From assembly GCF_000020645.1 (NCBI RefSeq), contig NC_011060.1:1502501-1566500 (forward strand): a DNA stretch of 64,000 bases, given 5' to 3'. The notes under the pieces were generated by a model. It saw only the letters and a program-made list of their open reading frames with translations, did not search any database and was not told the DNA's origin. A program made the translations under genes and the position numbers. This DNA is from Pelodictyon phaeoclathratiforme BU-1. Lineage in GTDB: Bacteria > Bacteroidota > Chlorobiia > Chlorobiales > Chlorobiaceae. Below are positions 1-10,188 of the stretch, one piece after another; the first letter of the stretch is position 1, and every line of letters begins with the position of its first letter.

Positions 1-185
1 TCCTGAGGCCCTCCTGCTGAAACGTGGAAACCAAGATTCGGAACATTGATAAAATTTGGACGGGTATCAAGAACAAAAGAGGGTGGCCTGTCTCCTCCTA
101 TACGTACATTGACTTCAGCTTGAGCAGCGGGGCTTCCGAGAAGCATTCCTGCAATTCCTGCAGCCAGCCAGATCTGTTTTTTCAT
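1..185 (-). CDS. small exported protein, 3' end outside window
   Basis: Reading leftward from an ATG at 185 gives 61 codons that stay open to the window edge, so the C-terminus is missing. The start MKKQIWLAAGIAGMLL followed by GSPAAQA is a clear Sec signal peptide (lysines, hydrophobic core, A-X-A cleavage around residue 23). The mature part is rich in Gly, Pro and Asn. A strong ribosome site (AAGGAGAA) lies 5 bases before the ATG. I do not recognise a named family; short exported proteins of this type are common in Chlorobi and Geobacter relatives. Function unknown. Confidence 0.65.
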   Translation of the reverse strand, partial: MKKQIWLAAGIAGMLLGSPAAQAEVNVRIGGDRPPSFVLDTRPNFINVPNLGFHVSAGGPQ

Positions 186-340
186 AGCGATTCTCCTTGG
201 TTAAGATTTTGTTCTGTAACGAGCGTACTTTGTTGTTTAAAAACGTTCTGAACAGGATTGCCTTACCGTATGTCACTCTGACTATTCCTGCTCACTACAA
301 CATCTGACGATCAATTCAGTTCTTTCCAGCGCATCTATTC

Positions 341-2071
341 TCAGAAATGTAAACCAGAGCTCCTTTTTGTTTGTTTTTTTACCGCAGCACAGAAAACCTC
401 TTCATTCGCCCAGATTTCAACGCTCTCTTTTGCCCTTGTAATACCAGTGTATATAAGTTCTCTTGTGAGGATTTCACTGTCAATCGGTGGCAGAAGCATC
501 AGCAGGCGATCAAACTCCGAGCCCTGACTTTTGTGAATGGTTATGGCAAATGCGGTTTCATGCTGAGGCAGCCGCTCCGGTGCGATGCTGCGGATTTCGC
601 CATCTGGAGCGAAAAAAAAGGCTCTTAGGGAACCTCCATTTTCAGGATCGGGGAAAAGTATGCCTGTGTCGCCATTAAAGAGACGCATTGCATAGTTGTT
701 GACCGTAATCATCAATGGACGGCCGCGATAGAAGGTGCTGGCCGGACTGATAAGAGCCTTACGGGCGAGGATGTTTTCGACTGTTCGATTAAGTCCACTT
801 ACCCCATAGGGGCCGTCGCGAAGGGCACAGAGTATTCTGAAACGGTCAAACCGCTCCAGCGCCTCAGCGGGCGATGCAGCATCAAGGTAGCTGTGAAAGC
901 CTTCGACTGCTTTGTTTGCCAGAGCATGTTGCAGCTCTTCAGGTGCAGGCAACTCCTGCCAGGTGACACCGCTTGACCTACTCCTTTTCAGAAGGCTTAC
1001 AGCTTCCCTTTCCAGCCCTTCATTGACGGCCCGACTGATTTCAGCAATACCACTGCCAGGATGAAAACGATAGTTTTTTTCAAGCAAAACCATCGAATTG
1101 CTTAGTGGTGAGGCATTGTTATCTGATCCTGCACTGCAAATATCTCCAAACACCGAACCAGCTTCAACCGATGCGAGCTGATTGTGATCACCAAGAAGAA
1201 TAAGACGTGCGTCAGCTTTGAGTGCTGTTACCAGCAGACTCATCAGTGGCAGAGCAACCATTGAGGCTTCGTCAATGATAACGGTATCAAAAGGAAGAGG
1301 ATTGCTTGCCGAATGGCGAAAGCGGGAGGAACCCGAAATGGTTCCGAGAAGGCGATGAATCGTGACAACATCGTCAGGAATTGCTGATTTCACCTCATCT
1401 GAACAGTCAAGAGTGCGTTTGATATCACTGATGGATGTTTTCAGCCTTGCCGCTGCCTTCCCTGTTGGAGCCGCCATGGCGATCCGCTGCTTCATCCCCC
1501 ACTTCTGCTCACGCAGCAGAGCAAGAATGCGAACAACCGTCGAAGTTTTACCTGTTCCCGGTGCGCCGGAAAGAACACAGAACTGCCTGCGCAGGGCAAA
1601 AACAGTCGCATCCTTCTGACGGTCACTTTCCCGCCTGCCACTTGACGGAAAAAGTCGTTCAAGAGCGTCAAGCAGTATGGTTTCATCAATATTGTCAAAA
1701 GCGGCTCCTGCTTTTCGAAGAATCGTTCTTTGGAGCTCCTGTTCATAATGCCAGTAACGGTAGAGATAGAGGCGACCGGTAGCATCAAGCACCAAAGGAC
1801 GAAAGTGGCCGCCGGGAAAACTGACGACAGTAGCGCTCTTCAAAAGCTCCATCAGAGCATCAAGTCGGGGAAGACGAAACTCCTTGTTCTCAATTACAAT
1901 GCTCTCTTCCGCAATATCCTGAAGGTTCAGGCAACTGCTCCCCTGCCCGACAGCGCTACTGGCAAGGGATACAACAAGACGGAACAGCTCACTTACCCTG
2001 CCAGTCGCCTGGTGGCAGATAAATGCTGCAAAATGGCGATCGATAGCCCGTTCCTGATACACTCTACTCAT
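341..2071 (-). CDS. recD: RecBCD alpha subunit (exodeoxyribonuclease V, RecD)
   Basis: This 576-residue protein is the 5'-3' SF1B helicase motor of RecBCD, which processes double-strand breaks. Walker A GAPGTGKT lies at residues 169-176, the DEAS Walker B box near 265, and the C-terminal helicase motif TIHKSQGSEF near 515, as in the RecD/TraA family. Length is close to E. coli RecD. It is the last gene of the recQ-dprA-recC-recB-recD operon; its ATG is 3 bases after the recB stop, so translation is probably coupled. No sign of damage. Confidence 0.95.
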   Translation of the reverse strand: MSRVYQERAIDRHFAAFICHQATGRVSELFRLVVSLASSAVGQGSSCLNLQDIAEESIVIENKEFRLPRLDALMELLKSATVVSFPGGHFRPLVLDATGRLYLYRYWHYEQELQRTILRKAGAAFDNIDETILLDALERLFPSSGRRESDRQKDATVFALRRQFCVLSGAPGTGKTSTVVRILALLREQKWGMKQRIAMAAPTGKAAARLKTSISDIKRTLDCSDEVKSAIPDDVVTIHRLLGTISGSSRFRHSASNPLPFDTVIIDEASMVALPLMSLLVTALKADARLILLGDHNQLASVEAGSVFGDICSAGSDNNASPLSNSMVLLEKNYRFHPGSGIAEISRAVNEGLEREAVSLLKRSRSSGVTWQELPAPEELQHALANKAVEGFHSYLDAASPAEALERFDRFRILCALRDGPYGVSGLNRTVENILARKALISPASTFYRGRPLMITVNNYAMRLFNGDTGILFPDPENGGSLRAFFFAPDGEIRSIAPERLPQHETAFAITIHKSQGSEFDRLLMLLPPIDSEILTRELIYTGITRAKESVEIWANEEVFCAAVKKQTKRSSGLHF

Positions 2072-2074
2072 ACG

Positions 2075-5000
2075 TTATTTATCCTCATCTATCAGCAGAT
2101 TTGTCAGCGCTTCAATCAACTCTTCAGGGGGAAGGTCGCGGAAAAAGCCGAAGTTTTCCCCGTGCTCCCTGTTCACTCCCCGAAGAAAGACATAAATTAC
2201 TCCCCCGAAATGGGTGCTGTAACGGTAGTTTTTGACCCTTAACGACAGGTAGCGGTTGAGAGCCACGGTATACAACAGGTATTGCAGCGGGTAGAGGTGT
2301 TTTTGCATAGCCACACTCATGGCATCCTGAGCGTAATCCTCTTCGCTGTTACCAAGATGATTGGATTTCCAGTCAAGCAGATAGTAGCGGCCATTCTGCT
2401 CAAAAACCATATCCATGAAGCCCATAAGCATCCCCCTGACCGGGCTGAACTGCAGCATGGGTGCAAGCGAGGCAAGGTCAACTCCACTCCGCAGAAGGCC
2501 ATGACGGAGCAGAAGGCCAGCAAGATGAGATGAATTGATAAACCGGAGCGGAAAGAAAAATTCCAGCTCAGTGATCCAGCTTTTCTGGCAGAGAGCGCCA
2601 AGAGTAAACAGGCTGTCGCGCGAAGCAAGAGGCGTCTCAAGAACGTTATGAATCATGGCTGTGATATGCGGCTGCCACTCCTCTTTATAGTTATAGCGTT
2701 CAAGCCCTTTTGCAACAAGCTCATGGATAGCCGTTTCGGAGGGAGAGGCAAAATCAAGCTTCTCAAAAATCCCGTGCATAAAAATTCCGGCCTGAGCCCC
2801 CCTTGGAAAGGTAAAGATGCTTTTTTCATGACCGGCGGGAGCAACGATTGCGGAGGGGACTCCCCCATCAGCCTGTGGTTCATCGCGATCAGGTAGCTCG
2901 GTGCTTATCGGTTCATGGCGGCTGAACGAGGTGAAGCTTGAAACCCGCCAGGTGGTGTCAATGGTTCCGCTGAAGTGGCGCAGTACAAGGGCATCATGCT
3001 GTGACTCCCTATCCGTCCGGGAGAGTCTGGCCATCCCGTCAACCGCTTCGCGCGTCAACAACGTGAAGCCGATTGACTCTTCTGAACTTTCGGCGAGCGA
3101 CTCCAACTGCTCGGCCATCATCCCGGTGGTCAGGGTTTTTGATTCAACAGCAAGCGCCGAAGCCTGATTTTCCGAAACTCTTGTTGCACTCGATGCATGG
3201 AGCAGATAGTTGATCGGCGAGTTCTCCGAACGGGTTTTACCGCTGAAAAGATAGCAGCGATACTTGGCCCTCGTCAGTGCCACATAGAGCAGTCTGAGGC
3301 TTTCGGCAAGCGACTCCTTGTCGGCAAGCCGCCGGTTACTCTCATAGCCGGAAGAGCCGAAATCCTTCACCAGATGCCCCGCATCATCATGGAACATCAG
3401 CACCTCCCCTTTGCGGTTTCCGCCTCCCCAGAGAAAGGGGCAGAAAACAACCGGATATTCCAGTCCCTTGCTGACGTGAATGGTAACGATTTTTACGGCA
3501 GCATCATCGGTTTCAAGACGGATTTGATACTCGTCCGTCTCATCCGCAGCCCCTGTCCGTTCACTGAACCAAGCTACAAGTCCCTCCATACCGGTTCCCC
3601 GCTCATGCTCCTCACGGTGCAGCAATTCAAAACAGTGCAGCAGATTGGTCAGCCTTCGCTCACCCGAAGAGTCAGGGTAACTGAGCAGACGTCCACGCAC
3701 CTCCTCCTTTGCCATCAGTTCCCGGCTCATCACCATACATCCCCGCTCATGCCAGAGCTCGTGATAGAGTCGGAACTGCCTGAGACAGGCTATCCATGAC
3801 GCTTCATCATCATGAAACCTCTCAATATCGTTGCCCGACCTGCCAAGCAGATCGGTCACCAGCGCCGCACGTACCTTTGGCTCGTTGCCCGGATCAGCGA
3901 GGGCTGAGAGCAGGATGCGCACCTCTTCAGCCTCTCTCGACAAAAAGATACTCTGATTGCTCCGCATGACCCCGGCAACGCCCCGGTTATGCAAGGCGTT
4001 GAGCATAAGAGCCGCCTGCCGGTGCGTGCGCACAATAACGGCAATATCTCCGGCACTGCATGGCCTGCCGCTGAAAAGGGTTTGACCATCCTGCAGGATT
4101 CGGACAATCTCACCGGCAACGGCCGTTGAAGCCCAGGCGCCAGCATCATCCACAGTCAACATGCCGCTCTTCTCATCACTCGAATCCATCAGCCAGAGCT
4201 GCATCGGCTCAAGATCTTCCCCCGCTCCATCCGCCCTCTCCGGCTCGCTTTTCCCTGAAGCGAGCGGGTGATAGAGAATTTCATCATGGAGAAACGGCCT
4301 CATCGTATTGTTGAACAAGGTATTGAACGCCTGAAGCAGCAGCGGAGAAGAGCGCCAGTTCTCCGTCAGGGTAAAGCGCCGCTCCTCACCTACCTCACGC
4401 GCTGCTCTTATGTAGGCGAAGATATCCGCACCACGGAAACTGTAAATGGCCTGTTTTGGATCGCCGATTAGAAAAAGCGGCAACCCGGATGTCGCATAGA
4501 TGCTCCTGAAGATCTCATACTGCTGGCGGTCGGTATCCTGAAACTCATCAATAAGTGCTGCGCAATACTTTTTTCTGATAATCTCGGCAAGTGCATCCCC
4601 GCCCTGCTCTGGCAAAAGCGCATGGTAGAGATCCTCAAGGAGATCATCAAAAAAACGGATATTTCCGATTCGTTTGCGCAATGGCAGGTTCTTCTGATAA
4701 AAGCGAAGCAGTTCAGCCTTGAGGGCAAGAAGACGCCTCTCCACTGCATCCTGGAGCCGTTGGCAGGAAAGGAAAAAGGGATGGGAGGGCGCCACACCTT
4801 TGCTTTTGGTGCCTTCAAGAATACCCTCAAGGGTCAATTTCGGGAATGACTCAAACAGGTCATACGCATTGCCTCCTTCAACAAAAGCATCCATCCCGGA
4901 AAAAAGCGGTTCAAGCAGGTCAGCGCGGTAATATTTGGCTGAACGGCTCAAACCCTTCTCAGTGGTCAGAAGTTCAGTTATCGAGCCTTTATGCCCCATC

Positions 5001-5674
5001 CAAATTGAACTGGCATCACTGTAAGCAGCCGAGCACTCCCTCTCAATCGCCGTTATCTGCTCATCACTGAAATCAGGGATAACCTCAACCCCGGTTCCGG
5101 CATGAAGGTTCTTCAACAGCGACAGGAAGGTTTCAGGAGTGAGGCGGTTACGCAGGGCATAGCCGAGCAGTGGCGCAGACTCACCGAAAAAATGTACTCT
5201 CCAGAAATCATCCACAATACCACGAAGCAGCTCTGTCTGATCAGTCACCAATTCAGTATCATAGAGTGAGCCGCTCTCGAAGGCGTTATCCTGCAGCACC
5301 CGAAGGCAGAAGCCGTGAATGGTGAAAATCGAAGCGGTATCAAAAGCGCCGAGCGCCCGTTCAAGGAGGTCGCGCACCTTTTTCATCCCACTCAGAGAGG
5401 CCGTTTCATATAGCTCACCAAGGAATATGTCGCTGGTATCGCAACCCTCCATCACCTCGAGCGCCTCACGGATACGACTGCGGATTCTGCCGCGAAGCTC
5501 CTGCGTAGCCGCTTCGGTATACGTTACCACAAGAATCTGTTCCGGCAGAAGCTCTTTTTCCAGAAGCAGGCGAAGGTAGAGCGAGGCAATAGCATAGGTC
5601 TTCCCCGTCCCGGCACTGGCCTCGATCAGGTTGATGCCGGAGAGTTCTACGGCTGCATGGTTCAGTGGTTTCAT
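2075..5674 (-). CDS. recB: RecBCD beta subunit (helicase-nuclease RecB)
   Basis: The 1199-residue protein has the UvrD-type Walker A IEASAGTGKT at residues 17-26, a DEFQDTD Walker B box near 375, and helicase motif ENWRSS near 440. At the C-terminus is the RecB nuclease signature (GFMDMVFEQ then LLDWKSN, about residues 1085-1105) with the metal-binding Asp and the DWK catalytic pair. It supplies the 3'-5' helicase and the only nuclease of RecBCD. Its ATG overlaps the recC stop as ATGA, showing translational coupling. Length is normal for RecB. Confidence 0.96.
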   Translation of the reverse strand: MKPLNHAAVELSGINLIEASAGTGKTYAIASLYLRLLLEKELLPEQILVVTYTEAATQELRGRIRSRIREALEVMEGCDTSDIFLGELYETASLSGMKKVRDLLERALGAFDTASIFTIHGFCLRVLQDNAFESGSLYDTELVTDQTELLRGIVDDFWRVHFFGESAPLLGYALRNRLTPETFLSLLKNLHAGTGVEVIPDFSDEQITAIERECSAAYSDASSIWMGHKGSITELLTTEKGLSRSAKYYRADLLEPLFSGMDAFVEGGNAYDLFESFPKLTLEGILEGTKSKGVAPSHPFFLSCQRLQDAVERRLLALKAELLRFYQKNLPLRKRIGNIRFFDDLLEDLYHALLPEQGGDALAEIIRKKYCAALIDEFQDTDRQQYEIFRSIYATSGLPLFLIGDPKQAIYSFRGADIFAYIRAAREVGEERRFTLTENWRSSPLLLQAFNTLFNNTMRPFLHDEILYHPLASGKSEPERADGAGEDLEPMQLWLMDSSDEKSGMLTVDDAGAWASTAVAGEIVRILQDGQTLFSGRPCSAGDIAVIVRTHRQAALMLNALHNRGVAGVMRSNQSIFLSREAEEVRILLSALADPGNEPKVRAALVTDLLGRSGNDIERFHDDEASWIACLRQFRLYHELWHERGCMVMSRELMAKEEVRGRLLSYPDSSGERRLTNLLHCFELLHREEHERGTGMEGLVAWFSERTGAADETDEYQIRLETDDAAVKIVTIHVSKGLEYPVVFCPFLWGGGNRKGEVLMFHDDAGHLVKDFGSSGYESNRRLADKESLAESLRLLYVALTRAKYRCYLFSGKTRSENSPINYLLHASSATRVSENQASALAVESKTLTTGMMAEQLESLAESSEESIGFTLLTREAVDGMARLSRTDRESQHDALVLRHFSGTIDTTWRVSSFTSFSRHEPISTELPDRDEPQADGGVPSAIVAPAGHEKSIFTFPRGAQAGIFMHGIFEKLDFASPSETAIHELVAKGLERYNYKEEWQPHITAMIHNVLETPLASRDSLFTLGALCQKSWITELEFFFPLRFINSSHLAGLLLRHGLLRSGVDLASLAPMLQFSPVRGMLMGFMDMVFEQNGRYYLLDWKSNHLGNSEEDYAQDAMSVAMQKHLYPLQYLLYTVALNRYLSLRVKNYRYSTHFGGVIYVFLRGVNREHGENFGFFRDLPPEELIEALTNLLIDEDK

Positions 5675-8600
5675 GGTGCCTCCTCCCCTGCAGCCTGAAT
5701 CATCGGCCTGAGCAACTCGACGGCAAGGGAGCAGAACTCATCGTCAAAGGGATCTGCGGCGCCAAAGCAGCGCTCGATTGCCGGATCGGAGCCCTCGCCC
5801 GGGCGGTTGTTGAAGGTGTCGTCACGCCACTCCCTGCGGGCGGCATCGAGATCCTCTTTTGCGGCAAAGGCCAGTGAAGAACGCGGGAAAAAGCGCAGCG
5901 GCATGGAGAGCCCCTGCCAGTAATACTTCAGAAGATCCTCCAGATACAGGGCAGCATCAGCCACCGGAGCAAACTGTTTTTCATTATCAACCATGACAAG
6001 AGAGGTTTTTCTTGGATAACCCGGCTGATCTGCCATATTGAGCACGAGATGCTCAATCCAGCCTCGCATCTGATCCTTCATCTTCAGTTTCGCGCAGCGG
6101 TAGTGCAACAGGCTCTCTGGCCACACCCGTACAAGCTGACCGGTCAGGCGGAATCCGCCAAGCTGCAGATCGACCTCAAGCGGTGCCAGAGCGCCAGCGC
6201 CAGCGGTTTTTTCCTGCACGGTTGCGGCAAACTGCTGCACCTCATCAAGAATTTTACGGAAAAGCAGCTCACCATGGAGGGCGGGCGGGAGCACTCCCCG
6301 GCTCCGATAGAGTGGGAGCAGTTCGAGTGTATTCCCTCCTCCAAGCACAATTTCAAGCAGCTCCTGCTTCAGACTGTACAATGCGAGCCCCTCAACTGCG
6401 AAGGGTTCACGATCCTCAAGCGGCTCCACCATCCCTTCAAGCCTGATACCAAGACGCTGCTCCAGAAAAAAGCCCGCCGGGTTATCGTAAAAACGCAGAA
6501 GCTGTTTAAGCGAAACGGTTTTCCACTCCTCAGGCGGTTCATCAAGAGGAACACTCATAAAGGGGCGTGACGGAGCTGCAGGACGCTCTTTTTCAACCAG
6601 CGCATGAAAGTTCTCAGCCGAATAGCTGAAAAGCGGAGAGCCTGCAGAGTAATAGGCCCGGTTAAAAGCCTGCAAAGGGTGCCGTACCACCAGTTGCTTC
6701 TCGACGGAATCTCCATCGGGCAGGGAAAAGCCCCGGCGAACGGCATCGAGCAGTTCACTGACCAGCACCGAGGGCGGCAGCTCGCTGTTATCCCTGATGC
6801 TCTGGCCGATATAGCTTATATAGAGCAGGTCACGGGCCGAAAGGATCGACTCAAGAAAGAGGTAACGGTCTTCATTACGCAATGAGCGGTCGCCCTTCTG
6901 CGGCTCACGCGCAATGAGGTCAAATCCCGGAGCGCGGCTCTGGCGGGGAAAGGCGCTGTCGTTCATGCCGATCAAAACGACAACACGGAAGGGAATGCTC
7001 CGCATGGGCAGCATGGCGCAAAAGGTGATGCCACCCGTCATGAAGCCCAGCCCCTGCTCCTGCAGCTCAAGGTGAGCCCTCAGCCAGGAGAGCATCACCG
7101 CAGGCGTCACTTCCTGGGTGAACTCCGCCGCAGCGGCAACCTCACCAAGCTTTTCGCCAAGAGCGGCAATGGTTGCAAACTCCCGCTCGGAGACGCTGGA
7201 AGGGAGAATAAAGTCGGCCAGCAGCGCCTGAAACCGGCTGCGCCACTCCTCAAGGGTGCAGGGCCGTTCCATCCTGTTGACAAACGCTTCAACCGACGTG
7301 ATGAACCCGGCAAACTTGCCGAGGGTTTCGGCTGCAGAACCAGCCAGATCATCGTAGGGCAGAATGCCGTTGAAAAGCTGATTCTCGTCCGGCATGGCAT
7401 AGCCGAGCAGGAGCCGGTCAAGCCCTGCCTTCCATGAGTTCTCGCGATAGGAAGGAAGAGCCTTCGCCGTACGGTCGCCCTCATCCATCCCCCACCGAAT
7501 CCCGGTTTTTTCAATCCACTCACGGATAACGTCAAGTTCGTCACTCTCCACCAAAAAACGGCGGCTTACGGGCGGAGAGGCAAGCAGGTCAAAGAGTTCG
7601 GATGCGGCAAGGCGGCTTGCAGGCAGAGCAAGCAGTTTCAGCACCGCCGAAGCAATCTCCCCCTCATGCATCATCCTCCGGTCGGCAATGGAGTAGTGCA
7701 ATCCGGCGCCATTCCCTCCTGCTCCGAACACGGTGGAGATGTAGGGCGAATAGCTCTCAATATCCGGCGTCATCACCACAATATCGCGCAAAGTCAGGCC
7801 GGGAGACTCCTCAAGCATGGCAAGAATATTGTCGTAGAGCACCTCGATTTCACGAAGCGGACTGTGGCAGGAGTGAATCCGGAGCGACCGGTCAAGCGGG
7901 TCAAGCGGGCGCTGCTCCCCCTCCTCACCGGTACCCGAAAGGTTCAGAATATCGGACTGCAGGCCGTGAAGCAGGCACTCCTCACCCGGATCATCATAGC
8001 GCTCCTCCTGATGAAAAGCGCTGTCGCTCATGTCGATAATCATATCCGAAAAATCCCGTCCGATCCTGCCAAGCGAAGCGAGAAGCGGATTCCCCTCCAT
8101 GCGCAGGGCCCGCTCCTCCTCCGGCAGCCTGACAATCGCCTTCCTGGCGAGAATATCGCCCCAGTACTCACGAGTCGGGCTCAGAAGAATGAGGTTCACC
8201 TCAGTCACCCTCGCAACCGCCGAGAGCATATCGAGATGGAACTTTGGCAGGTAGGAGATGCCGAAAAGGGTGATCCTCTCGGGAATCTCCTTCACCTCTG
8301 GCGACAGAGGGCTCAACTGCCTGCAGAAAAGCTCCTTCATCCTTCCCCGATGCATTCCCTCCCCGTCAGCAAGCTTCCGCCAGAGAACCGGCTGCCACTC
8401 TTCGCCGGCAGGTTGTGACTCCCCCGCCTCCCAATGGGAGAGCATCTCCGGACGGAAGAGCGTGTACTGGTCGAAGGTATCAGCAATTTTTTCCGACAAC
8501 TGAAAGAGCTTGAGCCCGTCAGGATCATCAGCAAGATAGCGACGCAAGGTGCCGAAGGGCTCTGTGTCGAGCAGCTCAGGCAAAAGCCGCATGATCCTCC

Positions 8601-8877
8601 AGCTCATCACCTCCGGAGCAAATGATGAAGTGTCAGGCTTTTCAGAAAAGAGCGCCCCGAACAGCTCCTTCACCATCGCATTCGGAAAGGGATAGTGCCC
8701 GTTAGCCCAGACGCCGAACCGCGACGCCAGCTCCATGGAGAGCCACCGCTGCATCCCCCGGCTCTGTACCACAATCACCTCCTGCTTGAACGGTGAAGCC
8801 AGCGGCTCGCGAAGAGCAGCGGCAAGGGTATCAACCAGAACTTCCATCCGGTTGCTGGTGTAAAGGTTAAGTGGCAT
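5671..8877 (-). CDS. recC: RecBCD gamma subunit (RecC)
   Basis: A 1068-residue protein starting MPLNLYTSNRMEVLVDTL, the typical RecC opening (short strand then SNR-LE-L). RecC is a catalytically inactive helicase-like and nuclease-like scaffold that recognises Chi and holds RecB and RecD; as expected there is no intact Walker A. The phrase GMNDSAFPRQ near residue 610 matches RecC. A TTG at 8892 is in frame, but the ATG at 8877 fits the family N-terminus better. The gene overlaps the 3' end of dprA by 11 bases and recB by 4 bases. Confidence 0.94.
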   Translation of the reverse strand: MPLNLYTSNRMEVLVDTLAAALREPLASPFKQEVIVVQSRGMQRWLSMELASRFGVWANGHYPFPNAMVKELFGALFSEKPDTSSFAPEVMSWRIMRLLPELLDTEPFGTLRRYLADDPDGLKLFQLSEKIADTFDQYTLFRPEMLSHWEAGESQPAGEEWQPVLWRKLADGEGMHRGRMKELFCRQLSPLSPEVKEIPERITLFGISYLPKFHLDMLSAVARVTEVNLILLSPTREYWGDILARKAIVRLPEEERALRMEGNPLLASLGRIGRDFSDMIIDMSDSAFHQEERYDDPGEECLLHGLQSDILNLSGTGEEGEQRPLDPLDRSLRIHSCHSPLREIEVLYDNILAMLEESPGLTLRDIVVMTPDIESYSPYISTVFGAGGNGAGLHYSIADRRMMHEGEIASAVLKLLALPASRLAASELFDLLASPPVSRRFLVESDELDVIREWIEKTGIRWGMDEGDRTAKALPSYRENSWKAGLDRLLLGYAMPDENQLFNGILPYDDLAGSAAETLGKFAGFITSVEAFVNRMERPCTLEEWRSRFQALLADFILPSSVSEREFATIAALGEKLGEVAAAAEFTQEVTPAVMLSWLRAHLELQEQGLGFMTGGITFCAMLPMRSIPFRVVVLIGMNDSAFPRQSRAPGFDLIAREPQKGDRSLRNEDRYLFLESILSARDLLYISYIGQSIRDNSELPPSVLVSELLDAVRRGFSLPDGDSVEKQLVVRHPLQAFNRAYYSAGSPLFSYSAENFHALVEKERPAAPSRPFMSVPLDEPPEEWKTVSLKQLLRFYDNPAGFFLEQRLGIRLEGMVEPLEDREPFAVEGLALYSLKQELLEIVLGGGNTLELLPLYRSRGVLPPALHGELLFRKILDEVQQFAATVQEKTAGAGALAPLEVDLQLGGFRLTGQLVRVWPESLLHYRCAKLKMKDQMRGWIEHLVLNMADQPGYPRKTSLVMVDNEKQFAPVADAALYLEDLLKYYWQGLSMPLRFFPRSSLAFAAKEDLDAARREWRDDTFNNRPGEGSDPAIERCFGAADPFDDEFCSLAVELLRPMIQAAGEEAP

Positions 8878-10186
8878 GGGGTACGTTTTCAAAAAATCCA
8901 GACTCTTTTATGCAATATCGGACGGGTTTATTCTTTTTTTCCAAGAGGCCTTCATCAACCAGACGCTGCAACCAAACCCTTGTTTGAAGAGGTGACAACT
9001 CTAATATCTCTGCAATCTCTGTATCTGTCATCGGTTTTTTTAACAATTGCCGTATCGCCTCTCGTACCGTAGCGAACAATCTCTGCGCCGGACTGAGTTC
9101 CGCCTCTTCAGACATGTGAAGAGGTAAAGATATATCCTCCATAATTTGTACTTGAGGCTTTTTTTGCGCCGTCTCTGTCACTGAATCTTGAACCATGCCG
9201 TTCGAGAAGAGCCCGATGGAAGCCTCTCTCTCAACTGGAATCAGAGATGGCGATGTGTCAAGTACAGCTTCAAACGCCTCGACGTCATGAGGCTCCGGCC
9301 AAGGCAGAGCTCCCCTGTCACGCAAGGCATCGATACCAGTTGAAGCGCTTCCCGTTGATCGAACATAGACTGGAACCAGCCGTAGTTTCTCAAGCTGTTC
9401 AATCGCACCCGCCCAAGTTCCGCCTTTATTACTATCAGAATTTACCACCAGCGAAGCATCGGACAAGGCATAGATTAACTTGTTGCGTTGCATGGCATTG
9501 CCGACATTGAAACCCGCACTTGGATCGTAGGGTGAAACCAGAACCAGGCGACCCTCTACAATCAGATTGCGATTTTCACGTTGCATTGCCGTTCTTTCCA
9601 GACGATCAGCAAGAACCCCGCAGACCTTCCCGCCAGCTTCAAGAGCGCCCCGCATGGCGGCCTGATCGATACCCTTCGCACCTCCGGAAATAATCGTCCT
9701 GCCTGCACGAGCAGAGAGTTGGCCGATCGACATTGTATAGTTAATCAGCTCCTCATCCACTTGCCGTGATCCCACCACGGCAAGGCCACCAGTTTCCAAC
9801 AGATGGATATCGCCGCAACCATAAAGCACTGCAGGTGCACCTTCCCGCAATCGTGCCTTCATGCGTCGGGGATACGCAGCATCAGCGCGGCTGACCACCC
9901 AGAGAGCACGTGCCTGCCACTGCTCAACAACCTGGCTGAGCAAAAAGCCACGCTCAAGAAGGGTTTGCATACGTTTTTCCTCAACAATATGCTGGCATGA
10001 ACGATGCAGATTTTCTGCTCCCGGAAGCAACAGATCGGCAGGTTCGTGATGTATGTCGTGCACATAACGAGCCAGACGATTGTACTCACCCGGCGACAGA
10101 AGGTCAGGCGATGAGCTGCCGTGACCAGCAATCAAGGGAGCCGTCAGCAGAAGAATGGCTTTTGTATTCGAAGAGAGTTGTTGCAT
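8867..10186 (-). CDS. dprA: DprA/Smf-type DNA-processing protein with C-terminal winged helix
   Basis: This 439-residue protein has the DprA Rossmann-like domain in the middle: VVGSRQ, ISGGAKGIDQAAMRGAL, and a later SDSNKGGTWAGA segment that binds DNA or nucleotide in this fold. DprA loads RecA on single-stranded DNA during transformation; many DprA-like proteins sit next to other DNA genes and may have other jobs. The last 70 residues (TDTEIAEILELSP through LLEKKNKP) form a winged-helix domain. I chose the ATG at 10186, two bases after the recQ stop. Being inside a recQ-recCBD operon is unusual for dprA and suggests a shared task with the helicase-nuclease. Confidence 0.87.
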   Translation of the reverse strand: MQQLSSNTKAILLLTAPLIAGHGSSSPDLLSPGEYNRLARYVHDIHHEPADLLLPGAENLHRSCQHIVEEKRMQTLLERGFLLSQVVEQWQARALWVVSRADAAYPRRMKARLREGAPAVLYGCGDIHLLETGGLAVVGSRQVDEELINYTMSIGQLSARAGRTIISGGAKGIDQAAMRGALEAGGKVCGVLADRLERTAMQRENRNLIVEGRLVLVSPYDPSAGFNVGNAMQRNKLIYALSDASLVVNSDSNKGGTWAGAIEQLEKLRLVPVYVRSTGSASTGIDALRDRGALPWPEPHDVEAFEAVLDTSPSLIPVEREASIGLFSNGMVQDSVTETAQKKPQVQIMEDISLPLHMSEEAELSPAQRLFATVREAIRQLLKKPMTDTEIAEILELSPLQTRVWLQRLVDEGLLEKKNKPVRYCIKESGFFENVPHAT

Positions 10187-10188
10187 TG

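Noticed and set aside
7666..8418. 250-codon + strand frame
   Set aside because: Lies fully antisense inside recC, with no ribosome site and no recognisable domain; a shadow of GC-rich coding.
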